A stretch of DNA of 18,880 bases from NCBI GenBank assembly GCA_002712335.1, contig PATI01000058.1, positions 23,575 through 42,454 of the forward strand, written 5' to 3'. The DNA is from Rhodospirillaceae bacterium. Lineage in GTDB: Bacteria > Pseudomonadota > Alphaproteobacteria > MPNO01 > UBA2964. The notes beneath the pieces were generated by a model that saw nothing but the letters and a program-made list of their open reading frames with translations, did not search any database and had not been told where the DNA came from. Positions 8,947-16,600 of this stretch are shown piece by piece. Both the position numbers and the translations under genes were made by a program. Numbering within the stretch: the first letter of the stretch is position 1; each line of letters starts with the position of its first letter.

Positions 8947-9648
8947 ATGCCGAATATATGGGTTTATGTTGTAGGGGGTATGGTAGCAATCGGTGCCATA
9001 ATTTCAGTAAAGAGTATTATAGGCAACGATAGCAATCCCAAAAGTCTCTCATCTCAGCCTGCAAAAGCCGATTTTGTCCCGGAGAAAGTTGAAGTACCAA
9101 AGCCTGATGCGATATTCAAAATTTTTGATGTTAAAAAATATGATTTTGCTCTTGGAAACAACAATGCGCCCGTAACTGTCATTGAATATTCATCTTTGAC
9201 TTGTCCTCATTGTGCGGAATTTCACAAGACTACTTTTCCCTTAATAAAAAGAGATTTTATTGAAACCGGGAAGATCAGATATGTGTATCGCGACTTTCCC
9301 TTAGACCAGCTTGCGCTATCAGGATCAATGTTAGCGCGTTGTGCCGGGCGTAATAAATATTTTGCTTTTATCAACATATTATTTTCTAAACAAGCAAACT
9401 GGACAAACGACCCGCAACCATTGTCGGCTTTAGCCCGGATCGCACGGCTCGGTGGCTTGACGCAAAAAGACTTTGATGGATGCCTCAAAAACAAATCAAT
9501 AGCAGATACGATTCTAAAACAACGTTTGGATGGGAATAAATTATTTGAAATAAATTCGACACCAACCATCATTATCAATGGGCGGCGATTTAGCGGCGGA
9601 TTATCTCCGAAACAATTCAAAGCAGTAATCACCCCACTACTAAGATAG
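8947..9648 (+). CDS. DsbA family thiol:disulfide oxidoreductase (DSBA-like thioredoxin)
   Basis: This is a periplasmic, membrane-anchored thioredoxin-fold protein of 233 residues. A hydrophobic segment at about residues 3-25 (NIWVYVVGGMVAIGAIISV) acts as signal anchor; I see no clear signal peptidase site. The redox centre is CPHC (Cys86, Cys89) in SLTCPHCAEFH, and the cis-proline loop is STPTIIING near the C-terminus. The middle helical insert is of the Thioredoxin_4 type (BdbD/DsbA-like). It is expected to oxidise cysteine pairs in exported proteins. It lies between the DUF721 gene and smc, as in many alphaproteobacteria. It may be distinct from the main DsbA, so I give no symbol. Confidence 0.92.
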   Translation: MPNIWVYVVGGMVAIGAIISVKSIIGNDSNPKSLSSQPAKADFVPEKVEVPKPDAIFKIFDVKKYDFALGNNNAPVTVIEYSSLTCPHCAEFHKTTFPLIKRDFIETGKIRYVYRDFPLDQLALSGSMLARCAGRNKYFAFINILFSKQANWTNDPQPLSALARIARLGGLTQKDFDGCLKNKSIADTILKQRLDGNKLFEINSTPTIIINGRRFSGGLSPKQFKAVITPLLR

Positions 9649-9680
9649 CTGTGATCAAATATTAACAGTCAAGGAATTAT

Positions 9681-12600
9681 GTGGACGTGCAATTTACCAA
9701 ACTAAAACTTACCGGGTTCAAGTCTTTTGTAGACTCCACTGAACTGTGGATTGAACCTGGACTTACAGGCGTGGTTGGACCAAATGGCTGCGGAAAATCA
9801 AACCTTGTTGAAGCACTCCGTTGGGTAATGGGAGAAACATCTCCTAAAAATATGCGCGGAGGAGGAATGGAAGATGTAATCTTTGGAGGTACTGATCGCC
9901 GCCCTGCTCGTAATATCGCTGAAGTTTCCTTGTATATGGATAACGCCGATAGAAATGCGCCCGCCCAATATAATATAACTGATGAGATTGAAGTAATTCG
10001 TCGGATAGGACGAGGTGACGGTTCAAACTATCGCGTGAATGGCACAGACGTCCGTGCTAAAGACGTACAAACACTTTTTGCTGATGCGGCATCTGGGGCC
10101 AGATCTACCGCGCTAGTTAGCCAAGGGCGCATAGGGGCACTCATCGCTTCTAAACCGACGGATCGACGAAACCTTTTAGAAGAGGCAGCAGGTATCACCG
10201 GTTTACATTCTAGAAGACACGAAGCCGAGCTACGTTTGCGCTCTGCCGAAACAAACCTCGAAAGGTTAGATGACGTTTTAGGTGCACTGGAAGAACAACT
10301 TAAAACTCTTAACAAGCAAGCAAGGCAAGCCAAACGTTATAAAAATTTAGGTGATCACATCCGCCGTGCTGAAGCCATAGCAATTCATCATCAGTGGATG
10401 AAAATAATTGCAGAAAAAGAAGTTGCTATTCAAAAGTTATCTAAATCTGAAGAATCTGTTCAAAAACTCACGATGGAAGTGGCTAAAGCTACTTCAGCCC
10501 GCGAAAAGGCTGCAAACGAGGTTCCGTCTCTCCGAGAAAAGGAGACCGCAGAAGCCGCGGCTCTACAACAGCTGATCATCTCACGCACCCAACTTGAGAG
10601 AGAAGAATTACGCATAGAGGAAGAGCGTGAAGAACTTGTAAAGCGCATCGCGCAAATTTCGGATGACAAAGAGCGTGAGATCAACCTTAAAAAAGAAGCC
10701 GAATCAGCAGTCGCGCGTCTTACTCATGAAATTGGTGCGATTGAAGAGCATAAAAATAATCAAGAACAAAACATAGAAAATGCAAATCAATACCTTGATA
10801 CTGCAAATATGGAAGTGAGAAAACTTGAACAACTCGCTAATGAAGATTTGCAGAAGATTACAGAGGATGAATCGCGACAAACGTTTCTAAATCGGCAAAT
10901 TAGTGAAGCAAAAACTCGTCAGGCTAAGATGAATCAACGGCTGGAGGAATTCCTAGTTGAATGCCAAAACGCAGAGAAATTTATAGAGGATAATTCCACC
11001 GACACCGCATTGGTGTATAAAATAGACAAACTTCGAAAAGATTTAGATTTAGCAATTTCAACACTGGACCAATGTGAACACAGACGAATCGAAGCTTTAA
11101 AAGCAGAGAGTATTATACGCACGCAGGTTCAAGACGCTGAGACGAGTTATAATAAGTTGACAGCTGAAGAGGAAGCTCTAAAGGGATTGCTAACAATTGG
11201 CGACCCAGTATTGTGGCCCCCTTTGATAGATTCTCTGAATGTAGATAGTGGCTATGAACTAGCCCTATCGGCTGCATTGGGAGATGATTTAAATGCACCT
11301 TTGAATCAAGAAGCTCCTATACATTGGAAAACACTCAATCCAATTTCTTCATTACCACCCCTGCCCAATGATTTAAGACCTCTGTCATCTGTGGTGGAGG
11401 CACCTGACCAATTGAGCCGCCGACTCTCTCAAGTAGGCATTGTAGAAAATGAAGAGCAGGGAGACCGACTAGCGGGAGAACTATCTCAAGGTCAAAGATT
11501 AGTCAGCCCCAAAGGCGGTTTGTGGAGGTGGGATGGATACACTATTGTTGGAGGCACTAGTAAAAGCTCCGCTGTCAGATTAACCCAGCGGAATCGGTTG
11601 AAAAAGCTAACATCCAAAATTATTGAGTCGCAGAATATATTAAATCTAGCAAAAAAAGAATTTGAAGAAATCTCATCTGCATCCAAAGTTGCTATTGCTA
11701 ACGAAAAGATTGGGAGGAATTCTCTGAGAGAGGCAGAGCGAAGGTATCATGAAGCTCGCGAGGCAGAATCTATCAGCAACCGCACGCTTTCTGAGGCAAA
11801 ATTAAAGATTATTTCATCCAAAGAAAATTCAGAAGCATTACTAGCTGACCTTAATGAAGTGAACGTTACAATCCAACAGGCTAACGATGAGCTGCTAAAC
11901 ATTAAAAGTATCGAAAAACGGCGTACAAAATCTAATGAGTTGCGCAAAGAACTGATTGAGGCCCGCAGTTTAGCATCCGAAAAGCAGAGTAACTATGACC
12001 GTATAATTGGGGAGGCTGCTTCCAGAAAACAACGCCTAGAAGACATGATAGAGAGTAAAAATTCATGGCTAAGCCGAATAGTTAATGCCGAAGAACAGCT
12101 TAGTGCCCTTGAGGAGCGAATGAATTCAACAGAATCTGTCATGGAAAAACTGAGACTTAAACCAAAAGAAATTTCTATCCAACGAACTGAACTAATGCAA
12201 AAAATCGAAGAAGCGGAGGATGCCCGAACAAAAGCAGCGAATAATTTATCTCAAGGCGAGCAGAATTTATCTGTCACCAGCAAACTATTGAGAGAAGTTG
12301 AGGTCAAATTAGGCGAAAAACGCGAAGACCGCGTACGTTGTGAAGCTGCAAAGGAACAAATTGATCAGGCTTTGGAAGTGATCTTTGAACGAGCCAAAGA
12401 ACGCATTATGTGCGAGCCAGATAATGCTTTATCAGAAGCAGGAGTTCTAGATGACGAAAAACTTCCCACACTTGACCAGGTAGAAACAAGATTAGAACGC
12501 TTAAAACGTGAGCGTGATAATATGGGCGCCATAAATTTACGCGCGGAACAGGAAGCAACTGAATTAGATGAGCGTATTCAAGTGATGGTTTCTGAACGTG

Positions 12601-13148
12601 AGGATCTCGTTTCAGCAATTTCAAGACTTCGTCAAGGAATAACAAACCTCAACCGAGAGGGACGCACCCGCCTCTTAGGTGCATTTGAAAAAGTAAACAA
12701 TCATTTTACCGCACTCTTCACTAGCTTATTTGGCGGTGGCAAAGCATATTTATCTTTAACAGAAGCGGAGGACCCACTTGAAGCCGGACTAGAAATAATG
12801 GCGAGTCCGCCCGGTAAAAAGATGCAGACCCTATCTCTTCTATCAGGTGGCGAACAAGCTTTAACAGCTATAGCATTACTTTTTGCTGTGTTTTTAACTA
12901 ACCCTGCCCCAATTTGCGTCCTTGACGAGGTCGATGCCCCTCTCGATGATGCAAATGTGGAAAGGTTTTGTCAGTTAATCCAAGAAATATCGGACCAAAC
13001 AAATACTAGATTCCTACTTGTCACTCATCATCGATTGACCATGGCTCGAATGGATCGATTGTTTGGTGTTACGATGAGCGAACGTGGTGTGTCCCAACTA
13101 GTTTCCGTTGATCTGCAAGCAGCAGAGCAGCTTCGTGAAAGTGCATAA
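9681..13148 (+). CDS. smc: Chromosome segregation protein SMC
   Basis: SMC is the ATPase of the bacterial condensin that compacts and aligns sister chromosomes with ScpA and ScpB, which are not in this window. The protein has 1155 residues, the usual size. Walker A (GPNGCGKSN) is at residues 33-41. Two long coiled-coil arms rich in Glu, Lys, Arg and Ala flank a hinge at about 500-640, with GYELALSAALGDDL and VSPKGGLWRWDG. The C-terminal head has the signature LSGGEQ at 1054-1059 and Walker B with Asp1082 and Glu1083 (CVLDEVDAPLDD). The start is GTG: 9681 has AAGGA five bases upstream, while GTG at 9687 would give MQFTKL, the more common family N-terminus. Confidence 0.96.
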   Translation: MDVQFTKLKLTGFKSFVDSTELWIEPGLTGVVGPNGCGKSNLVEALRWVMGETSPKNMRGGGMEDVIFGGTDRRPARNIAEVSLYMDNADRNAPAQYNITDEIEVIRRIGRGDGSNYRVNGTDVRAKDVQTLFADAASGARSTALVSQGRIGALIASKPTDRRNLLEEAAGITGLHSRRHEAELRLRSAETNLERLDDVLGALEEQLKTLNKQARQAKRYKNLGDHIRRAEAIAIHHQWMKIIAEKEVAIQKLSKSEESVQKLTMEVAKATSAREKAANEVPSLREKETAEAAALQQLIISRTQLEREELRIEEEREELVKRIAQISDDKEREINLKKEAESAVARLTHEIGAIEEHKNNQEQNIENANQYLDTANMEVRKLEQLANEDLQKITEDESRQTFLNRQISEAKTRQAKMNQRLEEFLVECQNAEKFIEDNSTDTALVYKIDKLRKDLDLAISTLDQCEHRRIEALKAESIIRTQVQDAETSYNKLTAEEEALKGLLTIGDPVLWPPLIDSLNVDSGYELALSAALGDDLNAPLNQEAPIHWKTLNPISSLPPLPNDLRPLSSVVEAPDQLSRRLSQVGIVENEEQGDRLAGELSQGQRLVSPKGGLWRWDGYTIVGGTSKSSAVRLTQRNRLKKLTSKIIESQNILNLAKKEFEEISSASKVAIANEKIGRNSLREAERRYHEAREAESISNRTLSEAKLKIISSKENSEALLADLNEVNVTIQQANDELLNIKSIEKRRTKSNELRKELIEARSLASEKQSNYDRIIGEAASRKQRLEDMIESKNSWLSRIVNAEEQLSALEERMNSTESVMEKLRLKPKEISIQRTELMQKIEEAEDARTKAANNLSQGEQNLSVTSKLLREVEVKLGEKREDRVRCEAAKEQIDQALEVIFERAKERIMCEPDNALSEAGVLDDEKLPTLDQVETRLERLKRERDNMGAINLRAEQEATELDERIQVMVSEREDLVSAISRLRQGITNLNREGRTRLLGAFEKVNNHFTALFTSLFGGGKAYLSLTEAEDPLEAGLEIMASPPGKKMQTLSLLSGGEQALTAIALLFAVFLTNPAPICVLDEVDAPLDDANVERFCQLIQEISDQTNTRFLLVTHHRLTMARMDRLFGVTMSERGVSQLVSVDLQAAEQLRESA

Positions 13149-13213
13149 TTTTTTTTATACTAGGCTAAAATTTAACATTATTTATCATAGACTTAGGTTT
13201 CTTTTTTTGAGCC

Positions 13214-13242
13214 TTGACAGGGTTAAAGGTCCACCCTAAGGT
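13214..13242 (+). promoter_or_regulatory. Sigma70-like promoter of the F0 ATP synthase operon
   Basis: A perfect TTGACA at 13214-13219 is followed after 17 bases by TAAGGT at 13237-13242, which keeps the three most conserved -10 positions (T1, A2, T6). A strong -35 with a weak -10 is common in alphaproteobacterial housekeeping promoters. It lies about 60 bases before the chosen atpI start, with nothing else downstream to serve. Placement is from sequence only. Confidence 0.5.
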
Positions 13243-13261
13243 GCCCCCGCCTTGAAGGGTG
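13232..13261 (+). repeat. GC-rich imperfect inverted repeat before atpI
   Basis: CACCCT (13232-13237) pairs with AGGGTG (13256-13261), and the adjoining AAGG (13238-13241) pairs with CCTT (13250-13253). This gives a 10-pair stem with a 2-base bulge and an 8-base loop (TGCCCCCG). It stands out in AT-rich surroundings, overlaps the -10 hexamer, and has no T run after it, so it is not a standard terminator. It may be an operator or, if transcription starts further upstream, a leader hairpin. Confidence 0.5.
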
Positions 13262-13300
13262 AATTCGAAATGGCAATTGACGCGAGAGGCTTGGCTAGGC

Positions 13301-13651
13301 ATGACCGAGCGAGATAAGTCCTTACCAATGGAGGATATTGATGCCCGGCTTAAGCGGGCGCGTCAGGCAACTGAAAAGTCAGCGGTTGAATTCTCTAAAA
13401 GGCGAGACCGCCATGGTCTTGGTTTAGCGATGAGGTTGGGTGTTGAAATTGTTTCAGCTTTGGTAATTGGGGTTAGCATTGGGCTTTTGATAGATTACTG
13501 GCTCGACACGAAACCATGGTTTATGCTGCTATTTTTTTTGTTTGGCTCCGTTGCAGGTTTTGTTAATGTTTATCGAGTTACTGCCGGGGTTGGACAGAGT
13601 ATAGGTTACAAACGAAAAGATGAAGACGATGCTTCAGGCGACACGCGTTAA
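13301..13651 (+). CDS. atpI: ATP synthase protein I (AtpI)
   Basis: This small membrane protein of 116 residues is encoded ahead of the F0 genes; AtpI helps assemble the c-ring and is not part of the finished enzyme. The N-terminal half is charged (MEDIDARLKRARQATEKS). It is followed by two membrane segments, LGVEIVSALVIGVSIGLLID and WFMLLFFLFGSVAGFVNV, joined by a short loop with DTKPW. The start is chosen at ATG 13301 because it gives the usual N-terminus and length. A GTG at 13259 in frame would add 14 residues but lies inside the inverted repeat. atpB follows after 17 bases. Confidence 0.85.
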   Translation: MTERDKSLPMEDIDARLKRARQATEKSAVEFSKRRDRHGLGLAMRLGVEIVSALVIGVSIGLLIDYWLDTKPWFMLLFFLFGSVAGFVNVYRVTAGVGQSIGYKRKDEDDASGDTR

Positions 13652-13657
13652 GTTTAA

Positions 13658-13663
13658 GAGAGG
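13658..13663 (+). promoter_or_regulatory. Ribosome binding site supporting the TTG start of atpB
   Basis: GAGAGG lies five bases before the TTG at 13669. No ATG or GTG is available near the conserved N-terminus, so this site decides the unusual TTG start. Confidence 0.65.
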
Positions 13664-13668
13664 TTACA

Positions 13669-14406
13669 TTGGCAACTGAAGGCCACAGCCCACTGGCGCA
13701 ATTTGAAATTAAAACTCTCATTCCGCTCAAATTGAGTGATTTTGATGTTTCATACACAAATTCTGCGCTATTCATGTCACTAACCTTGGTTTTCGTGATA
13801 TTATTTTTAGTTTTAGGTGTTCGTCGACGAGCCATTGTACCAGGCCGGTGGCAGTCTATGGCAGAAATTTCATATGAATTTGTAGCTAATTTGTTGCGTG
13901 ACACCGTAGGAAATGAGGGACGTAAATATTTTCCTTTTGTATTCACATTATTTATGTTCATTCTTTTCGGTAATATGTTGGGGATGATACCCTATAGTTT
14001 TACATTCACCAGTCATATTATTGTTACTTTCGCGATGGCATTAATTGTTTTTATTGGTGTAACAATATTGGGTTTTTTAAAACATGGAGTCCATTTTTTC
14101 AGTTTCTTTGTTCCGCCAGGAGTTTCCGTTGTTTTATGGCCATTAATGATTCCTATCGAAATTATTTCATATTTATCACGACCAATTAGCCTAGCAGTGC
14201 GGTTATTCGCTAATTTAACTGCCGGTCATACAATGTTAAAAGTTTTTGCCGGGTTTGTCGTCAGTTTAGGAGTCGTAGGAGGCCTTTTACCTTTCGCATT
14301 CGTTGTAGCGCTTACTGGTTTAGAATTACTTATTGCTTTTCTGCAGGCTTATGTTTTCACAATTTTAACCTGTTTTTACATTAACGATGCCATACATTTA
14401 CATTAA
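13669..14406 (+). CDS. atpB: F0 ATP synthase subunit a
   Basis: Subunit a forms the two proton half-channels next to the c-ring in the inner membrane. The 245 residues contain five or six hydrophobic segments. The N-terminal HSPLAQFEIKTLIPL and the segment TNSALFMSL are typical of the alphaproteobacterial form. The essential arginine is Arg178 in LAVRLFANLTAGH (the equivalent of E. coli Arg210), followed by the last helix with LLIAFLQAYVFTILTC. The start codon is TTG, preceded by GAGAGG. It is the second gene of the atpIBEF'F operon, with 30 bases before atpE. Confidence 0.97.
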   Translation: MATEGHSPLAQFEIKTLIPLKLSDFDVSYTNSALFMSLTLVFVILFLVLGVRRRAIVPGRWQSMAEISYEFVANLLRDTVGNEGRKYFPFVFTLFMFILFGNMLGMIPYSFTFTSHIIVTFAMALIVFIGVTILGFLKHGVHFFSFFVPPGVSVVLWPLMIPIEIISYLSRPISLAVRLFANLTAGHTMLKVFAGFVVSLGVVGGLLPFAFVVALTGLELLIAFLQAYVFTILTCFYINDAIHLH

Positions 14407-14436
14407 CAAAGATCAAAGAAAGAAAGGAATAATATA

Positions 14437-14664
14437 ATGGAAGCTGCTGCCGCTAAGTTAATTGGTGCTGGTCTTGCCGCGATTGGGGTAATAGGAGCCG
14501 GAATAGGGATTGGTAATATATTTGCAGCGTTTATCTCTTCAGTGGCGCGTAATCCTGCTGCTGCCGATAATGTTACCGCTATGACTTGGATCGGTTTTGC
14601 TTTAGTTGAGGCTATAGCACTCTACGCCCTAGTAGTGGCTCTACTCCTTCTGTTCGTATTCTGA
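14437..14664 (+). CDS. atpE: F0 ATP synthase subunit c
   Basis: Subunit c is the ring protein that carries protons through the membrane. The 75 residues form a helical hairpin. The first helix holds the glycine-rich GAGIGIGNI, the polar loop is ARNPAA (residues 37-42), and the second helix carries the ion-binding Glu58 in ALVEAIALYALV. The residues after Glu58 are Ala-Ile rather than the Ser-Thr of sodium-binding rings, which points to proton coupling; this is inference. AAGGA eight bases before the ATG is a good ribosome binding site and fits the high expression subunit c needs. A 46-base gap separates it from atpF'. Confidence 0.97.
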   Translation: MEAAAAKLIGAGLAAIGVIGAGIGIGNIFAAFISSVARNPAAADNVTAMTWIGFALVEAIALYALVVALLLLFVF

Positions 14665-14710
14665 TCTTCGCAAATAGAATAAGCAGAAATGTAATAAAAA
14701 GCCTTAATTC

Positions 14711-15208
14711 ATGCCGCAATTAGACCCTAACACATTTACACCTCAATTATTTTGGTTCGTAATCACGTTTGTCTTGTTATATTTGGCCATGTGGAGGATC
14801 ATTATTCCTAGTATTGGTGAAATCCTACAAAACCGTCAAATACGTATTGATAATGATCTCCAAAAAGCAGAACAATTAAAAAAAGAAGCAGAAATAGTTC
14901 GTGAAACATATGAAAAATTAATTTCGGACGGTCGACAGGCTGCTCAGGATACAGTTCGTTCAGCTACTGAAAAAATGCAACTAGAAGTAGCCGAAAAGCA
15001 TGAAGCATTAACTGAAAAGCTTATGAGCCAAGCTGAAAAAGCAGAGGACCAAATCAACTCAGTCAAAAATAAGGCTTTAGATGAAATTCAATTAATCGCA
15101 GTGGAAATCACTCAAGTTGCAGCTACCCGTTTAATTGATAAAACGATATCGGAAGTTGAGGCCAAATCAGCTGTATCATCAGTTATTGAAGAGAGGAAAA
15201 ACAGTTAA
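14711..15208 (+). CDS. atpF': F0 ATP synthase subunit b'
   Basis: This is the first of two b-type peripheral stalk subunits, 165 residues long. A short N-terminus with PQLDPNTFTPQLFWF leads into one membrane helix (WFVITFVLLYLAMWRIIIP). A long charged helix with frequent Glu, Lys and Gln follows, and it would form a right-handed coiled coil with subunit b. Having both b' and b is typical of alphaproteobacteria, cyanobacteria and chloroplasts. Its stop overlaps the start of atpF by one base (TAATG), so the two are translationally coupled and made in equal amount. It is also called atpG or atpX in some genomes. Confidence 0.95.
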   Translation: MPQLDPNTFTPQLFWFVITFVLLYLAMWRIIIPSIGEILQNRQIRIDNDLQKAEQLKKEAEIVRETYEKLISDGRQAAQDTVRSATEKMQLEVAEKHEALTEKLMSQAEKAEDQINSVKNKALDEIQLIAVEITQVAATRLIDKTISEVEAKSAVSSVIEERKNS

Positions 15209-15696
15209 TGTCTGCTATTCAATCACCAGATTTTTGGGTAGCGATTGGTTTCTTACTCCTGATCGGCCTTATTTTTAAACCGGCTTGGCGCTTCATCAAA
15301 GACAGCCTGGATACCCGTGCAAAAAAAATAGAGGAAAGCTTAAACGAAGCGGCAAGCTTACGCGAAGAAGTTCAACATTTACTCGCTGATTATCAACGGA
15401 AACAACGCGATGCAGCGCGTGAGGTAGATCAAATGCTTGCGGATGCTACGAACGAAGCTGAACGCCTTTGCCAAGACGAAGCAGAAAAATTAATACAAAG
15501 TTTGCAACGGCGTGAAGAGTTAGCAGAGGATAAAATTTCTCAGGCGGAGGCAGATGCCATCCAAGAGGTTCGTAACAAGGCAGTCGAAACTTCTATTTTG
15601 GCAACACAACGTATCCTAGAGAAACAACTCGACCAAAAAACGGCAACTACATTGCTTGACCAGTCTATCAAAGAATTACCGACAAAGCTGCATTAA
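15208..15696 (+). CDS. atpF: F0 ATP synthase subunit b
   Basis: This is the second peripheral stalk subunit, 162 residues. The membrane helix is near the N-terminus (FWVAIGFLLLIGLIFKPAW), followed by LDTRAKKIEESLNEA and a long helix with heptad-like spacing, ending in a dimerisation and F1-binding region near LDQKTATTLLDQSIKEL. It anchors F1 to F0 together with b' and delta. It is the last F0 gene. The F1 genes (atpHAGDC) are not here, in line with the split F0/F1 operons of alphaproteobacteria. Only 19 bases separate it from the stop of the convergent lipoprotein gene, and I see no convincing terminator between them. Confidence 0.95.
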   Translation: MSAIQSPDFWVAIGFLLLIGLIFKPAWRFIKDSLDTRAKKIEESLNEAASLREEVQHLLADYQRKQRDAAREVDQMLADATNEAERLCQDEAEKLIQSLQRREELAEDKISQAEADAIQEVRNKAVETSILATQRILEKQLDQKTATTLLDQSIKELPTKLH

Positions 15697-15715
15697 AGAT
15701 ACAGTGTTGTTTTAT

Positions 15716-16321
15716 TTATCTTCGTAAATTTTGGTTCATTTGTTGCCGATTATATTCTAATTGATTTGGGGTTAATTGAATCCCAATATAGATGGAGTAT
15801 TTTTTTGCATCATATTTATTTGAAATCGGCACTTTTATCACAACCCTATCTATCAACTTCATACGGTTCTTGTTGCCCTTAAACATGACATTAATGGGAA
15901 AGACCTTTTTACCACTAGGAGAAGGATGAAATTTTGGTATAGCTACAAAATAATCAAAACTAACGGATTGGTTTTGGTTAGCGGGGCCACGACTTACATC
16001 AAAAACTATTTTAAGTGTTAAATTGACCTCTGTGCGTTTTTTATTAAATCCACATTGCCCTTTAAAATTTATTATTGAAACATCAGAAATAATATCGATT
16101 ATATCCGCCCCTTTTTTTGAATTAAACACAGTCAAAGTATTGGCGTCTTTAAGCAAAAATATTTTTGGACAAGGCGGGATAGGTTGTCTATTTGAAGAAA
16201 AAGAGCCACAACCCATTAAAGTTAGAAGACCAACGCAAGCTAAATATACTCCAAGTGACCCTTGAGAACTGAAAATTCTAAAAAATTTATATTCGGTAAT
16301 TTTCACTTTAATTGATAACAC
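15716..16321 (-). CDS. Putative lipoprotein of unknown function
   Basis: The product has up to 201 residues. A basic N-terminus and the hydrophobic stretch VYLACVGLLTLMGC end in a lipobox with Cys38, so it should be lipidated and held in the outer or inner membrane facing the periplasm. The mature part begins with a Ser/Asn/Pro linker and PPCPKIF, then alternates polar and hydrophobic residues as in a beta sandwich, with a second conserved-looking Cys90 in FKGQCGF. VSRGPANQNQSVSFDYFVAI resembles a motif I associate with alphaproteobacterial proteins of unknown function. The start is GTG, at 16321 or 16306. It is alone on its strand between the atp operon and ispH. I do not recognise a function. 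Confidence 0.75.
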   Translation of the reverse strand: MLSIKVKITEYKFFRIFSSQGSLGVYLACVGLLTLMGCGSFSSNRQPIPPCPKIFLLKDANTLTVFNSKKGADIIDIISDVSIINFKGQCGFNKKRTEVNLTLKIVFDVSRGPANQNQSVSFDYFVAIPKFHPSPSGKKVFPINVMFKGNKNRMKLIDRVVIKVPISNKYDAKKYSIYIGIQLTPNQLEYNRQQMNQNLRR

Positions 16322-16600
16322 CTACAAATCATTATGTGTTCCATCACAGAATGGGTGCGCATACTATTAGCACATGGACACCATTAGTATTCCGATACTC
16401 GAGTTACAACAATCACAATGGCCTCATTTTTGTTTGTTACGAATTCTTTCATATTCAAACGTTGTCATATTGTAGAAAATTAATCCCGAGTTTAAATAAG
16501 ATGCAAAATTTAACTAGTCAGATACTACCGGAGGTGTTGAGTTTTCTCAACCAAGGCAACATATTATGCTGGTGGTCCTAGCGAAAGACTTGGCAGGAAT
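16322..16600 (+). promoter_or_regulatory. Intergenic region upstream of ispH
   Basis: These 279 bases separate the divergent lipoprotein and ispH genes. I see no tRNA or known riboswitch. A possible promoter is TTGTAG (16470-16475) with TAAATA (16493-16498) at 17 bases. A hairpin, GTTGAG (16536-16541) with loop TTTT and CTCAAC (16546-16551), directly follows a GGAGG (16530-16534). A 17-codon frame from ATG 16566 ends at 16619 inside ispH. The ribosome binding site of ispH itself is AGGA at 16595-16598. The long frame through this region does not look like protein. Confidence 0.3.

Larger units (their letters stand above)
13149..13300 (+). promoter_or_regulatory. smc-atpI intergenic region with T-rich tracts
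   Basis: These 152 bases hold a T8 run just after the smc stop and a second T7 run at about 13203-13209. The only hairpin before the second run (CTAGG pairing with CTTAG across a long AU-rich loop) is weak, so a Rho-independent terminator for smc is possible but not convincing. The right half turns GC-rich and holds the promoter and stem-loop listed separately. Confidence 0.35.

Noticed and set aside
13140..13160. T8 run at the end of smc as a Rho-independent terminator.
   Set aside because: No stable hairpin precedes it; the best pairing in the last codons is three bases.
15690..15725. AAGATA / TATCTT inverted repeat between atpF and the lipoprotein gene as a bidirectional terminator.
   Set aside because: Six A-T rich pairs around a loop of about 15 bases would be too weak to terminate.
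16480..16495. CtrA-like box TTAA...TTAA upstream of ispH.
   Set aside because: The spacing is eight bases, while the CtrA box requires seven; AT-rich sequence gives such near matches by chance.
16312..16581. An 89-codon frame between the lipoprotein gene and ispH.
   Set aside because: Its composition (many His, Tyr, Trp, Cys) is not protein-like, it has no ribosome binding site at its start, overlaps the 5' end of the lipoprotein gene and matches no family I know.
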